Part shown: positions 36,296 to 46,631 of the stretch, in pieces
How the letters are laid out: every line of letters begins with the position of its first letter
Position numbering within the stretch: position 1 is the first letter of the stretch
From: Streptomyces diastaticus subsp. diastaticus
GTDB taxonomy: Bacteria > Actinomycetota > Actinomycetes > Streptomycetales > Streptomycetaceae
NCBI RefSeq assembly: GCF_011170125.1
Contig: NZ_BLLN01000005.1
Span: 1,984,001-2,048,000, forward strand
Direction of reading: 5' to 3'
DNA: 64,000 nucleotides
Made by a program: the position numbers and the translations under genes
Notes under the pieces: generated by a model
Databases searched by the model: none
What the model saw: only the letters and a program-made list of their open reading frames with translations
What the model was told of the DNA's origin: nothing

Positions 36296-36751
36296 TCAGT
36301 CGGGGTCGGTCAGCACCCCGTTGAGCCTGCCGAGAAGCCGGGCCAGCTCCCCCACGTCCCGCCGGTCCCAGTCGGCGAGCCGGCGCACGTAGACCCCCCG
36401 CCGGGCCGCGGCCACCGCGGCCACCCGCTCCGCCCCCAGCGGCGTCACCCGCAAGAGGGACGCCCGCCGGTCCGCCGGGTCCGCCGTCCGGTCGATGAGG
36501 CCGAGTTCCCCCATCCCTCCGAGCTGCCTGCTGATGGTGGCCTTCCCGACGCCCATGTAGGCGGCGAGGTCGGTGGCGCGCTGGGGCCCGCCCTCGATGA
36601 GCCGTACCAGGAGGCCGTAGGCGGCGGGCTCCAGTCGGGGGTGGACCGCCCTGGCCAGTTCCCGCTGCCCGGCTCTGGCCCGCCGGAAGAGGAGGGAGAG
36701 TTCGCGCTCCAGGGTCAGGAACTCCGTGTCCGCCTCGCCGTCAACACCCAT
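36296..36751 (-). CDS. MarR-family transcriptional regulator
   Basis: A 151-residue winged-helix repressor or activator: recognition region RATDLAAYMGVGKATISRQL followed by the wing LIDRTADPADRRASLLRVTP. The N-terminal dimerisation helix is FLTLERELSLLFRRARAGQ. ATG 36751 was chosen; a longer in-frame reading upstream is not needed. It may control itself or the divergent lysozyme gene at 36938, but no operator is proven. Confidence 0.92.
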   Translation of the reverse strand: MGVDGEADTEFLTLERELSLLFRRARAGQRELARAVHPRLEPAAYGLLVRLIEGGPQRATDLAAYMGVGKATISRQLGGMGELGLIDRTADPADRRASLLRVTPLGAERVAAVAAARRGVYVRRLADWDRRDVGELARLLGRLNGVLTDPD

Positions 36752-36937
36752 GTACCGATTTCCGTCCCTGAAAGATTTCCCCGCGCCGGGGCCGGTCTCC
36801 CAGCTTGGCGCAGTCCGCCGCAGGAGTAGACCACCGGCGGCCCGGCGACCCCCTTCCGCGCCGGGGTCCACGCGCGTAGCTTTCATGCGGCATGCACACG
36901 TCAGACCTTCCCCCCTCGACACCCTCGGAGGCCCCCC

Positions 36938-37762
36938 ATGCCCGTCCGCAGACCCGGAGTCCGACGTTCCCGCTTCACCGCGGCCGGGGTCCTCCTCGCC
37001 GCCCTCTCCCTGCTGGTGACCCTGCCCTCGGCCGCGCACGCCGCGGACCGGCCCGAGCGGGGCGAGGCGTACATGGGCATGGGCGTGATCGAGCACGACG
37101 GGCAGAGCGGCGCCCCCGGCGTCTCACCGCTCGCCGAGCAGACCGAGGGCGTGGACGTCTCCAGCCACCAGGGCAACGTCGACTGGGGCGCCCTGTGGAA
37201 CAGCGGCGTCAAGTGGTCGTACGTGAAGGCCACCGAGGGCACGTACTACAGGAACGAGTACTTCTCGCAGCAGTACACCGGCAGCTACAACGTGGGCATG
37301 ATCCGCGGCTCGTACCATTTCGCGACGCCCAACACCACGAGCGGCGCCGCCCAGGCCAACTTCTTCGTGGACAACGGCGGCGGCTGGTCCCGCGACGGCA
37401 AGACCCTGCCCGGCGTGCTGGACATCGAGTGGAACCCGTACGGCGACCAGTGCTACGGCCTGAGCCAGTCGGCGATGGTCAACTGGATCCGCGACTTCAC
37501 CAACACCTACAAGGCGCGCACCGGCCGCGACGCGGTCATCTACACCGCGACGAGCTGGTGGACCGCCTGCACCGGCAACTACGCGGGCTTCGGCTCCACC
37601 AACCCGCTCTGGGTCGCCCGGTACGCCTCCTCGGTGGGCACGCTCCCGGCCGGCTGGGGCTTCTACACGATCTGGCAGTACACCTCCACCGGCCCGATCG
37701 TCGGTGACCACAACCACTTCAACGGCGCGTACGACCGGGTCCAGGCGCTCGCCAACGGCTGA
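36938..37762 (+). CDS. Secreted GH25 lysozyme (N,O-muramidase)
   Basis: A 274-residue secreted muramidase. The signal peptide is residues 1-36 (AAGVLLAALSLLVTLPSAAHA). The GH25 domain has GVDVSSHQGNVDW, WSYVKATEGTYYRNEYF, catalytic DIE in PGVLDIEWNPYG, and IWQYTSTGPIVGDHNHFNG. It cleaves the MurNAc-GlcNAc bond, acting outside the cell in wall remodelling or against other bacteria. There is no separate wall-binding domain. Confidence 0.95.
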   Translation: MPVRRPGVRRSRFTAAGVLLAALSLLVTLPSAAHAADRPERGEAYMGMGVIEHDGQSGAPGVSPLAEQTEGVDVSSHQGNVDWGALWNSGVKWSYVKATEGTYYRNEYFSQQYTGSYNVGMIRGSYHFATPNTTSGAAQANFFVDNGGGWSRDGKTLPGVLDIEWNPYGDQCYGLSQSAMVNWIRDFTNTYKARTGRDAVIYTATSWWTACTGNYAGFGSTNPLWVARYASSVGTLPAGWGFYTIWQYTSTGPIVGDHNHFNGAYDRVQALANG

Positions 37763-37798
37763 GCCCGAGCGGCCGCACGCCCCGCTTCCACGCACGCC

Positions 37799-37833
37799 GA
37801 AGAGGCCCGGTGACCTGGTCACCGGGCCTCTTC
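37799..37833 (+). terminator. Perfect 16-bp stem-loop after the lysozyme gene
   Basis: GAAGAGGCCCGGTGAC (37799-37814), 3-base loop CTG, and a perfect complement at 37818-37833, 36 bases after the stop. Confidence 0.85.
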
Positions 37834-37909
37834 CGGCTCCGGCGCGAGGGTGCGGAAATCCTTTCGGGACGAGGCAACCCTTCAGCTATGCACTCCATCT
37901 ATACACGGC

Positions 37910-38752
37910 GTGAACACTCTTTCGCACAGCCTGGCCGCTTCCAGCGGCCCCACCGCACCCCGCGCCCGCCGCCCGCGCCGCACCCGCCGTACCGCCGTGG
38001 CCGCGCTGGCGCTGGCCGCCCTCACCGCGCTCAGCGCCTGCACGCCCGGCACGGTCGCCCCCGCCGACGAGCGGGCCGACGCCCACGAGGCGGGCGGCGA
38101 CGGCAGACCGGGGGCCCGGGTGAAGCTCGCCAAGGGGGAGGTGGACTGCGCGGTCGCCAAGTGCATCGCGCTGACCTTCGACGGCGGCCCCGGCAAGGAC
38201 ACCCCCGAACTCCTCGACCTGCTGAAGCGCGAGGAGGTGCCCGCCACCTTCTTCCTGCTGGGCAGGAAGCACATCGAGAAGTACCCGGAGACGGTCACGC
38301 GGATCGCCGAGGAGGGCCACGAGGTGGCCAACCACACCTGGAACCACCCGCGCCTGACCGAGATCGAGCCGGAGGAGATACGCGAGGAACTCACCCGCAC
38401 GCAGAAGGAGATCGAGCGGCTCACCGGCTCCGAGCCCACCTTGATGCGGCCGCCGCAGGGCCGCACCGACGACACGGTCGCCGAGATCACCGAGGAGCTG
38501 GGGCTGGCCCAGGTGCTGTGGTCGACGACGGCGAAGGACTACTCCACCGAGGACTCCGGCCTGATCACCGAGCGCACCCTGGAGCAGGCGGGCCGGGACG
38601 GCGTCATCCTGCTGCACGACATCTACAAGGGGACCGTCCCGGCCGTGCCGGCCATCATCCGGTCGCTGAAGAAGGACGGCTACACCTTCGTCACCGTCCC
38701 GCAGCTGATGGCCCCGGCGAAGCCGCGGCCGGGGACGGTCTACCGCCCCTGA
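37910..38752 (+). CDS. Polysaccharide deacetylase lipoprotein (NodB domain)
   Basis: A 280-residue predicted lipoprotein. The signal (AALALAALTALSAC) has a lipobox LSAC for lipid attachment. The NodB domain has CIALTFDGGPGKDTPELL with the metal Asp, HEVANHTWNH with the two His, MRPPQGRTD, WSTTAKDY and ILLHDIYKGT. Deacetylation of N-acetylated wall or extracellular polysaccharides is predicted. GTG 37910 is my choice; a GTG at 37850 is also in frame. A TATACA at 37900-37905 suggests the start could be leaderless. Confidence 0.88.
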   Translation: MNTLSHSLAASSGPTAPRARRPRRTRRTAVAALALAALTALSACTPGTVAPADERADAHEAGGDGRPGARVKLAKGEVDCAVAKCIALTFDGGPGKDTPELLDLLKREEVPATFFLLGRKHIEKYPETVTRIAEEGHEVANHTWNHPRLTEIEPEEIREELTRTQKEIERLTGSEPTLMRPPQGRTDDTVAEITEELGLAQVLWSTTAKDYSTEDSGLITERTLEQAGRDGVILLHDIYKGTVPAVPAIIRSLKKDGYTFVTVPQLMAPAKPRPGTVYRP

Positions 38753-38802
38753 CCACCCGGCCTGTCGGCCCCCGGAGCCGGGCGTCCGGCGACACGGCGA
38801 GA

Positions 38803-38837
38803 CCCGGGCCGGGCCCTCGGAAGGGACCCGGCCCGGG
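38803..38837. terminator. Stem-loop between convergent deacetylase and lon
   Basis: CCCGGGCCGGG (38803-38813) pairs perfectly over 11 bp with 38827-38837; an inner CCCT/AGGG pair extends it. It probably serves both genes. Confidence 0.7.
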
Positions 38838-38867
38838 CTCAGGACGGCCGCCCGGCGACCCGGCGGA

Positions 38868-41276
38868 TCAGGCGGCGGCCGGGACCGCCACGCTCGCCGG
38901 GGCCAGGGCGATCTCCAGGACCTGCCGGACGTCGCTCACCGGGTGGACGTCGAGCCCCGCCAGGATCTCGTCGGGGACGTCGTCCAGGTCGGCCTCGTTC
39001 CGCTTGGGGATGACCACGGTGGTGATGCCCGCCCGGTGCGCCGCCAGCAGCTTCTGCTTGACGCCGCCGATCGGGAGCACCCGCCCGGTCAGCGACACCT
39101 CGCCGGTCATCGCCACGTCGGTGCGGACCAGCCGCCCGGAGAGCAGCGAGGCGAGGGCGGTGGTCATGGTGACACCCGCGCTCGGCCCGTCCTTCGGGAC
39201 CGCTCCGGCCGGGAAGTGGATGTGCACACCCCGGTCCTTCAGGTCCGCGACGGGCAGCTCCAGTTCGGCGCCGTGCGAGCGCAGGAAGCTCAGCGCGATC
39301 TGCGCCGACTCCTTCATCACGTCACCGAGCTGACCGGTCAGGGTCAGTCCGGAGGCGCCGGTCTCCGGGTCGGCCAGCGACGCCTCGACGTAGAGCACGT
39401 CCCCGCCGGCGCCGGTGACCGCCAGGCCGGTGGCCACGCCGGGCACCGAGGTCCGGCGCTCGGCCGGGTCCTGGGCGGACTCGGGCACGTGGTGCGGCCG
39501 GCCGATCAGGCCGCGCAGCTCGGCGTCGGTCACGGTGAACGGAAGCTCCCGCTCCCCCAGTTCGTGCTGGGCCGCGACCTTGCGCAGCAGCCGGGCCACG
39601 GAACGCTCCAGGTTCCGTACACCGGCCTCGCGGGTGTACTCGCCGGCGAGCTTGCGCAGCGCCGAGTCGGCCAGTTCGACCTCGCCGGGCTCCAGGCCGG
39701 CCCGCTCCAGCTGGCGCGGGAGCAGGTGGTCGCGGGCGATGACGACCTTCTCGTCCTCGGTGTAGCCGTCGAGGCGGACCAGTTCCATCCGGTCGAGCAG
39801 GGCCTCGGGGATGGCTTCGAGGACGTTGGCGGTGGCGAGGAAGACCACGTCGCTGAGGTCGAGTTCGACCTCCAGGTAGTGGTCCCGGAAGGTGTGGTTC
39901 TGCGCCGGGTCGAGGACCTCGAGCAGCGCCGCCGCCGGGTCGCCCCGGAAGTCGGAGCCGACCTTGTCGATCTCGTCGAGCAGGACCACCGGGTTCATCG
40001 ACCCGGCCTCCTTGATCGCCCGGACGATGCGGCCGGGCAGCGCGCCGACGTAGGTCCGCCGGTGGCCCCGGATCTCCGCCTCGTCGCGCACGCCGCCGAG
40101 GGCGACGCGGACGAACTCGCGGCCCATCGCGTGGGCGACGCTCTCGCCGAGCGAGGTCTTGCCGACGCCGGGCGGGCCGACGAGGGCCAGCACGGCTCCC
40201 CCACGCCGTCCGCCGACGACGCCGAGGCCCCGGTCTGCGCGGCGCTTGCGCACCGCGAGGTACTCGGTGATGCGTTCCTTCACGTCCTCCAGGCCCGCGT
40301 GCTCGGCGTCGAGCACGGCCTGCGCGCCGGGGATGTCGTACGCGTCCTCGGTGCGCTCGGTCCAGGGGAGTTCCAGGACGGTGTCGAGCCAGGTCCGTAT
40401 CCAGGAGCCCTCGGGGCTCTGGTCGGAGGCCCGCTCCAGCTTCTCGACCTCCTTGAGGGCGGCCTCGCGGACCCTCTCGGGGAGGTCGGCGGCCTCGACG
40501 CGGGCGCGGTAGTCGTCGCTCTCGTCCTCGCTCTCGCCGTTCAGCTCGCGCAGTTCCTTGCGGACGGCGTCGAGCTGGCGGCGGAGCAGGAACTCGCGCT
40601 GCTGCTTGTCGACGCCCTCCTGGACGTCCTTGGCGATCGTCTCGGCGACGTCCTGCTCGGCGAGGTGCTCGCTGAGGTGCTCGGTGGCGAGCTTCAGCCG
40701 GGCGACCGGGTCACCGGTCTCCAGCAGCGCCACCTTCTGCGCGGTGGTCAGGAAGGGCGAGTACCCGGCGTTGTCCGCGAGGGCTCCCGGGGTGTCGATC
40801 TGCTGGATGCGGTCGACCACCTGCCAGGCGCCGCGCTTCTGGAGCCAGGAGGCGGCCAGCGCCTTGTACGCCGTCATCAGCTCGGTCACCGAGCCGGGCA
40901 GCGGCGAGGGCACGGTCTCCTCGACGGGCGTGCCCTCGACCCAGAGCGCGGCCCCGGGCCCGGTGGTCCCGGCCCCGATCCGCACCCGGCTGCGGCCGCG
41001 CACCAGCGCGCCGGGGTCGCCGTCGGCCAGCCGCCCGACCTGCTCCACGGTGGCGAGGACGCCGACCGCGGCATAGGTGCCGTCGACCCGGGGGACGAGC
41101 AGCACCTGCGGCTTGCCCCCGTCCGGCCCGGCCGCGGCCTGCGCGGCTTCGACGGCGGCCCGTACATCGGTTTCGTTGAGGTCCAGTGGCACGACCATCC
41201 CGGGCAGCACCACTTCGTCGTCGAGCGGCAGCACCGGAAGAGTCAGCGGTGTGATGGCCTGGGACTCAGCAGCCAT
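38868..41276 (-). CDS. lon: ATP-dependent Lon protease
   Basis: An 802-residue cytosolic AAA+ protease: N-terminal substrate domain ([20 protein letters not shown]), Walker [16 protein letters not shown], Walker [15 protein letters not shown], and the Ser-Lys dyad in [17 protein letters not shown] and [17 protein letters not shown] 41276 has GGGGAGA upstream and is preferred over 41297. The promoter region carries a HAIR-like inverted repeat (41299-41317), so HspR control as known for Streptomyces lon is likely. Confidence 0.96.
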   Translation of the reverse strand: MAAESQAITPLTLPVLPLDDEVVLPGMVVPLDLNETDVRAAVEAAQAAAGPDGGKPQVLLVPRVDGTYAAVGVLATVEQVGRLADGDPGALVRGRSRVRIGAGTTGPGAALWVEGTPVEETVPSPLPGSVTELMTAYKALAASWLQKRGAWQVVDRIQQIDTPGALADNAGYSPFLTTAQKVALLETGDPVARLKLATEHLSEHLAEQDVAETIAKDVQEGVDKQQREFLLRRQLDAVRKELRELNGESEDESDDYRARVEAADLPERVREAALKEVEKLERASDQSPEGSWIRTWLDTVLELPWTERTEDAYDIPGAQAVLDAEHAGLEDVKERITEYLAVRKRRADRGLGVVGGRRGGAVLALVGPPGVGKTSLGESVAHAMGREFVRVALGGVRDEAEIRGHRRTYVGALPGRIVRAIKEAGSMNPVVLLDEIDKVGSDFRGDPAAALLEVLDPAQNHTFRDHYLEVELDLSDVVFLATANVLEAIPEALLDRMELVRLDGYTEDEKVVIARDHLLPRQLERAGLEPGEVELADSALRKLAGEYTREAGVRNLERSVARLLRKVAAQHELGERELPFTVTDAELRGLIGRPHHVPESAQDPAERRTSVPGVATGLAVTGAGGDVLYVEASLADPETGASGLTLTGQLGDVMKESAQIALSFLRSHGAELELPVADLKDRGVHIHFPAGAVPKDGPSAGVTMTTALASLLSGRLVRTDVAMTGEVSLTGRVLPIGGVKQKLLAAHRAGITTVVIPKRNEADLDDVPDEILAGLDVHPVSDVRQVLEIALAPASVAVPAAA

Positions 41277-41298
41277 GATCTCCCCTTCGGCAGTCAAG

Positions 41299-41317
41299 TT
41301 GAGCTATACCGACTCAA
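41299..41317. promoter_or_regulatory. HAIR-like HspR operator of lon
   Basis: TTGAGC-TATACCG-ACTCAA: an inverted repeat with 7-base spacer matching the HAIR consensus CTTGAGT-N7-ACTCAAG at most positions. It sits 22 bases upstream of the lon start and would overlap its promoter. Confidence 0.75.
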
Positions 41318-41359
41318 TGATTCTGCACCGCCAGGTGTTCCCCGAAGGGTGTTCGCTGT

Positions 41360-41880
41360 GAGCGAACCCGCGACCGGCCCGCCCGGAAGGCCGCCGGGAC
41401 CGAAAGGCCCTTCCTCACACCGGGCAACACCACGGCGACCGTGCGGATTCCTGCCGGGCGCGTCGCCCCAGGGTGCCGAAAGCCGGGCGCGGAGCGTCAA
41501 GCGTGAGCATCACCGCAGGTCAGGGAAGTGACCTCGCGACCGGACTAGCCGGGAGCAACCCGCCTCGCCGGACACGGGCGCCGTCGCCCGGCACGGCGTC
41601 GACGCAGAGGCGCGGGTGCGAGGCGGCGGAGAGCGCGCGGCGGCGCCGGGTGCGGCTGGGGGTGGTGAGCGTCGGCCCGCCGCTCACCAAGCCGGGCGAC
41701 TCAGCCCTTCGCGCGGCCCTGGCTGAGGGGCCGGGGCGCGCGTCGCCGACCTGACGTCCCGCCTCCTCGCGGAGCGGCGTCGGGTGAGCGCGCACGCCCA
41801 TCCGCCGAATCGCCCGTTGATCACCTTCACCGGGCGATCGACATCTTCGGAACCGGCGGCCTGGGGCGCGCCCCCACCGG
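41360..41880. other. Non-coding GC-rich stretch upstream of a decayed transporter
   Basis: No frame shows sustained coding codon use, motif or ribosome site. It probably includes the eroded 5' part of the transporter remnant that begins near 41850, for example FGTGGLGRAPT in one frame. Confidence 0.35.
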
Positions 41881-42435
41881 ATCGGCCTGCTGCCGCTCGC
41901 GGCGGGCGGGCTCGCGCCCGGAACGGTCGGCGCCGCGCCGGTCCCGCGCCGCTTCGGCGCGAGCATGTCCCTGCCCGTCGCCGGGCTGCCGGCCCCCGCC
42001 ACCGGACTGCCGGTCCCCGGCGCCGGGCCGGGCGCGGCCATGCCGGTGGCCTCCAGCGCGATCATGGGCGACGCCCCGGTCCGCCGGGCGCGGGTGGCCT
42101 CGTCGGTGGAGGAGGGTCGTACGAGTTCGGCGGCCTGATCGCGGTGGCGCCGCTCGGGAGTCTGCCGTCGGCCGTCCACTCGGCCACGCTTCGGCTTCCG
42201 CCGGGCGTTCCCGGGAGGGCGCGGGACAGCCTGGGTCCGGCGCCGACGCCGGCCGGGGAGGGCCCGGGGCGGCCCGGGCCCTGATCGCGCCACCGCCGCG
42301 GAGGCGCTCGACGGGGCGTACGGAGCGGTGGTGCCGGTGGCGGCCGGGGTGCCGGCGCGGTCGCCACCGGGGGGGGCGCCGCCACGACCCTGGCTCGGCG
42401 CCCTCCGGGCCGGCGTCGTCCTCCTGGCCGGCTGA
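41881..42435 (+). pseudogene. MFS (DHA2/EmrB-SmvA type) multidrug transporter remnant, frameshifted
   Basis: Three segments line up with the C-terminal third of DHA2-type MFS transporters. First frame: GLLPLAAGGLAPGTVGAAP and AIMGDAPVRRARVASSVEE. Second frame, from about 42115: EFGGLIAVAPLGSLPSAVHS and ARDSLGPA. Back in the first frame from 42301: EALDGAYGAVVPVAAG to the TGA at 42433. At least two frameshifts and loss of the N-terminal helices mean it is not functional. The order and phrases such as SVEE..YEFGG..AV..LGSL are distinctive for the family. Confidence 0.72.
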
Positions 42436-42441
42436 CGCGTG

Positions 42442-42477
42442 GCGGCGGGCCCGGCCGAGGGTGGCCGGGCCCGCCGC
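42442..42477. terminator. Perfect 15-bp stem-loop at the 3' end of argG
   Basis: GCGGCGGGCCCGGCC (42442-42456), loop GAGGGT, perfect complement at 42463-42477, 21 bases past the argG stop. Confidence 0.85.
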
Positions 42478-42497
42478 GGGGTGCGTACGTGCCGGGG

Positions 42498-43980
<1,483 letters not shown>

Positions 43981-44136
43981 TCGGCAGGTGGGGGCTCGCG
44001 GGAAGCGCCTCGCCCCCTCCGTGAGCGATCGGGCGCGCGGCAGCTCGCCCGAACACACGGGAGACGACCACACGACGACACACAGGCGACCTGGCGGTAA
44101 CAAGCTGACCGGGGGGCAAACGACACTTCGCTCACA

Positions 44137-44193
44137 CATACCCCAGGCATACCCCATAACAACCTTGTTGTGGTTTCGCTATCTACATAGAGT
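44137..44193 (+). promoter_or_regulatory. Promoter region of the secreted-protein/ABC operon
   Basis: Two direct copies of CATACCCC (44137-44144 and 44148-44155) 11 bases apart, then the palindrome ACAAC-CTT-GTTGT, then TTGTTG (44165-44170), 17 bases, TAGAGT (44188-44193). It is unusually AT-rich. The repeats look like a regulator site; the regulator is unknown. The remaining part of the 43944-44268 gap shows no gene. Confidence 0.5.
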
Positions 44194-44268
44194 CCCCACT
44201 CGTCCGCCACGAACTGATCAGGCCGAAGAGCGGCCTGCCGGGGCGGATGAGGGATTTGGGGGCTTTAC

Positions 44269-44691
44269 ATGAACGTGAAGAAGTCGTTGACCACCACGCT
44301 GGGCGTCACCTCGGCACTGCTGCTGGCCGCAGCGCCCGCCCACGCCAACTGGACGAGCTCCATCGGCAGTGCGGGAACCGGATTCGAGTCCCGCCGCTGG
44401 GCGGACAAGAGCTACTCGCAGATCTGGTTCAAGGGCTGCACACGGCAGGGCGGCTCGGAGAACAGCGTTGACGTGGGGATGTGGCGGGACGTCTCGCTCC
44501 AGCCCGACCACTTCTACGGTTCGAAGCACTTCACCGCCTGCTTCAGCAGCAGCACCTCCAACAGCATGGGCGAGTGGAACGGGCTCGCGGACGGCAGCTA
44601 CTACTTCAAGCTCGAGTCGGTCGGCGGAGGAAAGAACGGACTCCTCTGGGTCAACACCGTGACAGTTGACACCACGCTCGCCGACAGCTGA
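44269..44691 (+). CDS. Small secreted protein of unknown function, first gene of an ABC operon
   Basis: A 140-residue exported protein. The signal peptide is 1-26 (SALLLAAAPAHA, cut after Ala26), leaving a mature part of about 114 residues rich in Ser, Gly, Tyr and Trp. It has just two Cys (57 and 91), likely one disulfide. Phrases such as ADKSYSQIWFKGC, HFYGSKHFTACFSSS and GEWNGLADGSYYFKLESV suggest a beta-sandwich. I do not recognise the family; it is too long and lacks the motifs of lactococcin-972. The order secreted protein, permease, permease, ATPase suggests the ABC proteins export it, protect against it, or sense it. Confidence 0.85.
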   Translation: MNVKKSLTTTLGVTSALLLAAAPAHANWTSSIGSAGTGFESRRWADKSYSQIWFKGCTRQGGSENSVDVGMWRDVSLQPDHFYGSKHFTACFSSSTSNSMGEWNGLADGSYYFKLESVGGGKNGLLWVNTVTVDTTLADS

Positions 44692-44710
44692 CTCTCATCC
44701 GCAGCCAGAC

Positions 44711-44737
44711 GAGGGGCGCCCACCGAGGGCGCCCCTC
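44711..44737 (+). terminator. Intercistronic stem-loop between secreted protein and permease
   Basis: GAGGGGCGCCC (44711-44721), loop ACCGA, perfect 11-bp complement at 44727-44737. It lies 20 bases after the first stop and 26 before the next start. It would let most transcripts end here, raising the secreted protein over its ABC partners. Confidence 0.7.
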
Positions 44738-44763
44738 GCTCCCTTCCAGAACGTGGAGAACAA

Positions 44764-46053
44764 GTGAAGGTACGCACGCTGCTGCGGGCGAGCAGTGCCA
44801 CACGGGCAGCCCCCTTCGCCCTAGGCATCGTTCTCGTCTACTTCTACTTCGGCAGCGGCCTGCCTCCCGCCAGCACCTTCGGCGACGCACCTGCCTTGGT
44901 CGCCTGGCCGCTCGCCGCGACCGCCCCTCAGGCCTACGCCGTCGCAGCGGCACTCGGCGCATGGGAGGCCGGCCGGCTCGCCAAAGCGGAAGTCTGGCAA
45001 CTGGCCCCGTCGCGGTCCCGCTGGGTGATCGCCGCCCAGCAATTGGCGCCGCCTGTTGCCCTGGCCTGGGCCATGCTGATACTGGGCCCACTTCTCGCGT
45101 TCCTCCACTTCGGAACGTGGCCGACCATCGTCAGCCTCGGGCCGCTCCTCACGGGATTCGTCCTGTCGGCCGGGTTCGGCATCATCGGATTCGGCGTGGG
45201 CAACCTACTCCCCCCCATCGTCGCCGCCCCACTGACGGGGCTCGCCGTGTTCATCCCGGTGAGCTGGTCCTGGGCTTCCGGGACATGGTGGCTGCGCCAC
45301 GTGTCGGGACTTTTCGGTGACGTTCCGTCCTTCGGCGAAGCGATCCCCTTGACCACGTTGACCCCGCCCCTCCTCCTGGTGGCGGGGCTGGCCCTGGGCA
45401 CGTGCGCCTTCTGGGTCCGCCAGGCCCCCATGGCGGTCCGGGTCCCTCTCGGGGCCGCTATCGCGTTGCTGGGGACGTTCAGCGCCTACACCTGGACACA
45501 CGACTGGGGCCCGAAGCCACCCTCCACCTCGGTGAACGTCGCTCTGAGCTGCGCGGGACACCGGCCCGAGGTCTGTATGCCCACCAAGACCGCCGATGAT
45601 CTGGCCACGGTGCGGGCCACGACCGCCAAGGTCATCGGTGATCTCCGCGAAGCGGGTGTCAACATCACCCCAGAACGCGTCACCGACAGCCTCGCCGAGG
45701 GCAGGGACCCGCGGCCCTCCACACCAGACGTGTGGCACGTAGGCCTGACCCGCGCGTCGGAGGCCGGGGCACTGCCGTCAGCACTGCTCGCGACCGCCAT
45801 GCAGCCGCCGTGTGCGAAGCCCGACGTGCTCCAGACACGGAAGCTCATGCTCTGGGGGGCCGACATCATCGGGCGCGGGGCGGCATACCAGGAGTGGCTG
45901 GCCAAGGAGTCGGAGCCCATACCCGCCAACACCCCGCAGGCCAAGCAGTCAGTCCTCACCGAGGTGAAGAACGTGCTGGACAAGCCGACGGTGTCCCAGC
46001 AAGCGTGGTACGTGGAGACGATGGCTTCGGCGTGCCAGAAGGGGTCCCAGTGA
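44764..46053 (+). CDS. Membrane permease with C-terminal extracytoplasmic domain
   Basis: A 429-residue protein. Residues about 15-235 contain six hydrophobic helices (for example PFALGIVLVYFYFGSGLP, LLTGFVLSAGFGIIGFGVG, TLTPPLLLVAGLALGTCAF, VPLGAAIALLGTFSAYT). The last 190 residues are soluble and contain four Cys (LSCAGHRPEVCMPTK, MQPPCAKP, MASACQKG), suggesting two disulfides outside the membrane. GTG 44764 has GGAG upstream. It looks like a permease of an ABC-2-like exporter; the extra domain may contact the secreted protein. The family is not named with confidence. Confidence 0.72.
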   Translation: MKVRTLLRASSATRAAPFALGIVLVYFYFGSGLPPASTFGDAPALVAWPLAATAPQAYAVAAALGAWEAGRLAKAEVWQLAPSRSRWVIAAQQLAPPVALAWAMLILGPLLAFLHFGTWPTIVSLGPLLTGFVLSAGFGIIGFGVGNLLPPIVAAPLTGLAVFIPVSWSWASGTWWLRHVSGLFGDVPSFGEAIPLTTLTPPLLLVAGLALGTCAFWVRQAPMAVRVPLGAAIALLGTFSAYTWTHDWGPKPPSTSVNVALSCAGHRPEVCMPTKTADDLATVRATTAKVIGDLREAGVNITPERVTDSLAEGRDPRPSTPDVWHVGLTRASEAGALPSALLATAMQPPCAKPDVLQTRKLMLWGADIIGRGAAYQEWLAKESEPIPANTPQAKQSVLTEVKNVLDKPTVSQQAWYVETMASACQKGSQ

Positions 46054-46631
46054 TCTGGCTCAAGGCCCGCCGGGCCCACACGGCGCTTCCGGCCGGCCTG
46101 CTCGCCCTGTTCGCGCTCGTGTTGCTGGTCCAGGACAGCGAGATGGTGCTTCCTTCTCTCCTGTCCGGGCTCCAGGGCACCCCAATCCTCCTCACGGCCC
46201 CGGTGGTCATCACCACCGCCCTCATCTTCTGCCTCAACTCCCGCCTCCCCTCTGCGGAAATCTCCGGGACCCGGCGCGTAGCCGCCCTTGACGTCGCCCT
46301 GACTGCCACCTACCTCCTCGTGGTGACAGTGGGGTGCATGGCTCTCGGTGAACTCCTGAGTTCCACGGAAGCGGTCGCGGTGGGCCGGAACTCCGCCTTC
46401 CTCGTCGGCCTCGCACTGTGTGCACGCCCATGGGCCGGGGAAGCGGCGACCTTCGTCCCGGTCGCCTGGGTCGTGGTCGTGCTGGTCCTCGGTTTCCGCC
46501 CTACGGGCGACCCCTACCCGTGGACAGTCACCCCCGAGCCCGTCGGCGCTCCGCACGCGGCAGTCGCGGCCGTCCTGGTTCTGGTGGCCGGGCTCGCCGC
46601 TCTCTACTCGACCTCCAGGAAGATGCCATGA
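46050..46631 (+). CDS. Second membrane permease-like protein
   Basis: A 193-residue protein with about five to six TM helices (LPAGLLALFALVLLVQDS, TAPVVITTALIFCLNSRL, LDVALTATYLLVVTVGCMA, AAVLVLVAGLAALYSTS). GTG 46050 overlaps the previous stop (GTGA), and its own stop overlaps the ATPase start (ATGA). No family motif is visible; it presumably pairs with the larger permease. Confidence 0.72.
   Translation: MIWLKARRAHTALPAGLLALFALVLLVQDSEMVLPSLLSGLQGTPILLTAPVVITTALIFCLNSRLPSAEISGTRRVAALDVALTATYLLVVTVGCMALGELLSSTEAVAVGRNSAFLVGLALCARPWAGEAATFVPVAWVVVVLVLGFRPTGDPYPWTVTPEPVGAPHAAVAAVLVLVAGLAALYSTSRKMP

Noticed and set aside
36296..37096. Extended 266-codon start for the MarR regulator
   Set aside because: The extra N-terminus crosses the divergent promoter and shows no MarR similarity; ATG 36751 gives the normal family length.
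44269..44691. Lactococcin-972-like bacteriocin
   Set aside because: The operon layout is similar, but the protein is longer and lacks the short Gly/Tyr/Ser pattern of that family; left as unknown.
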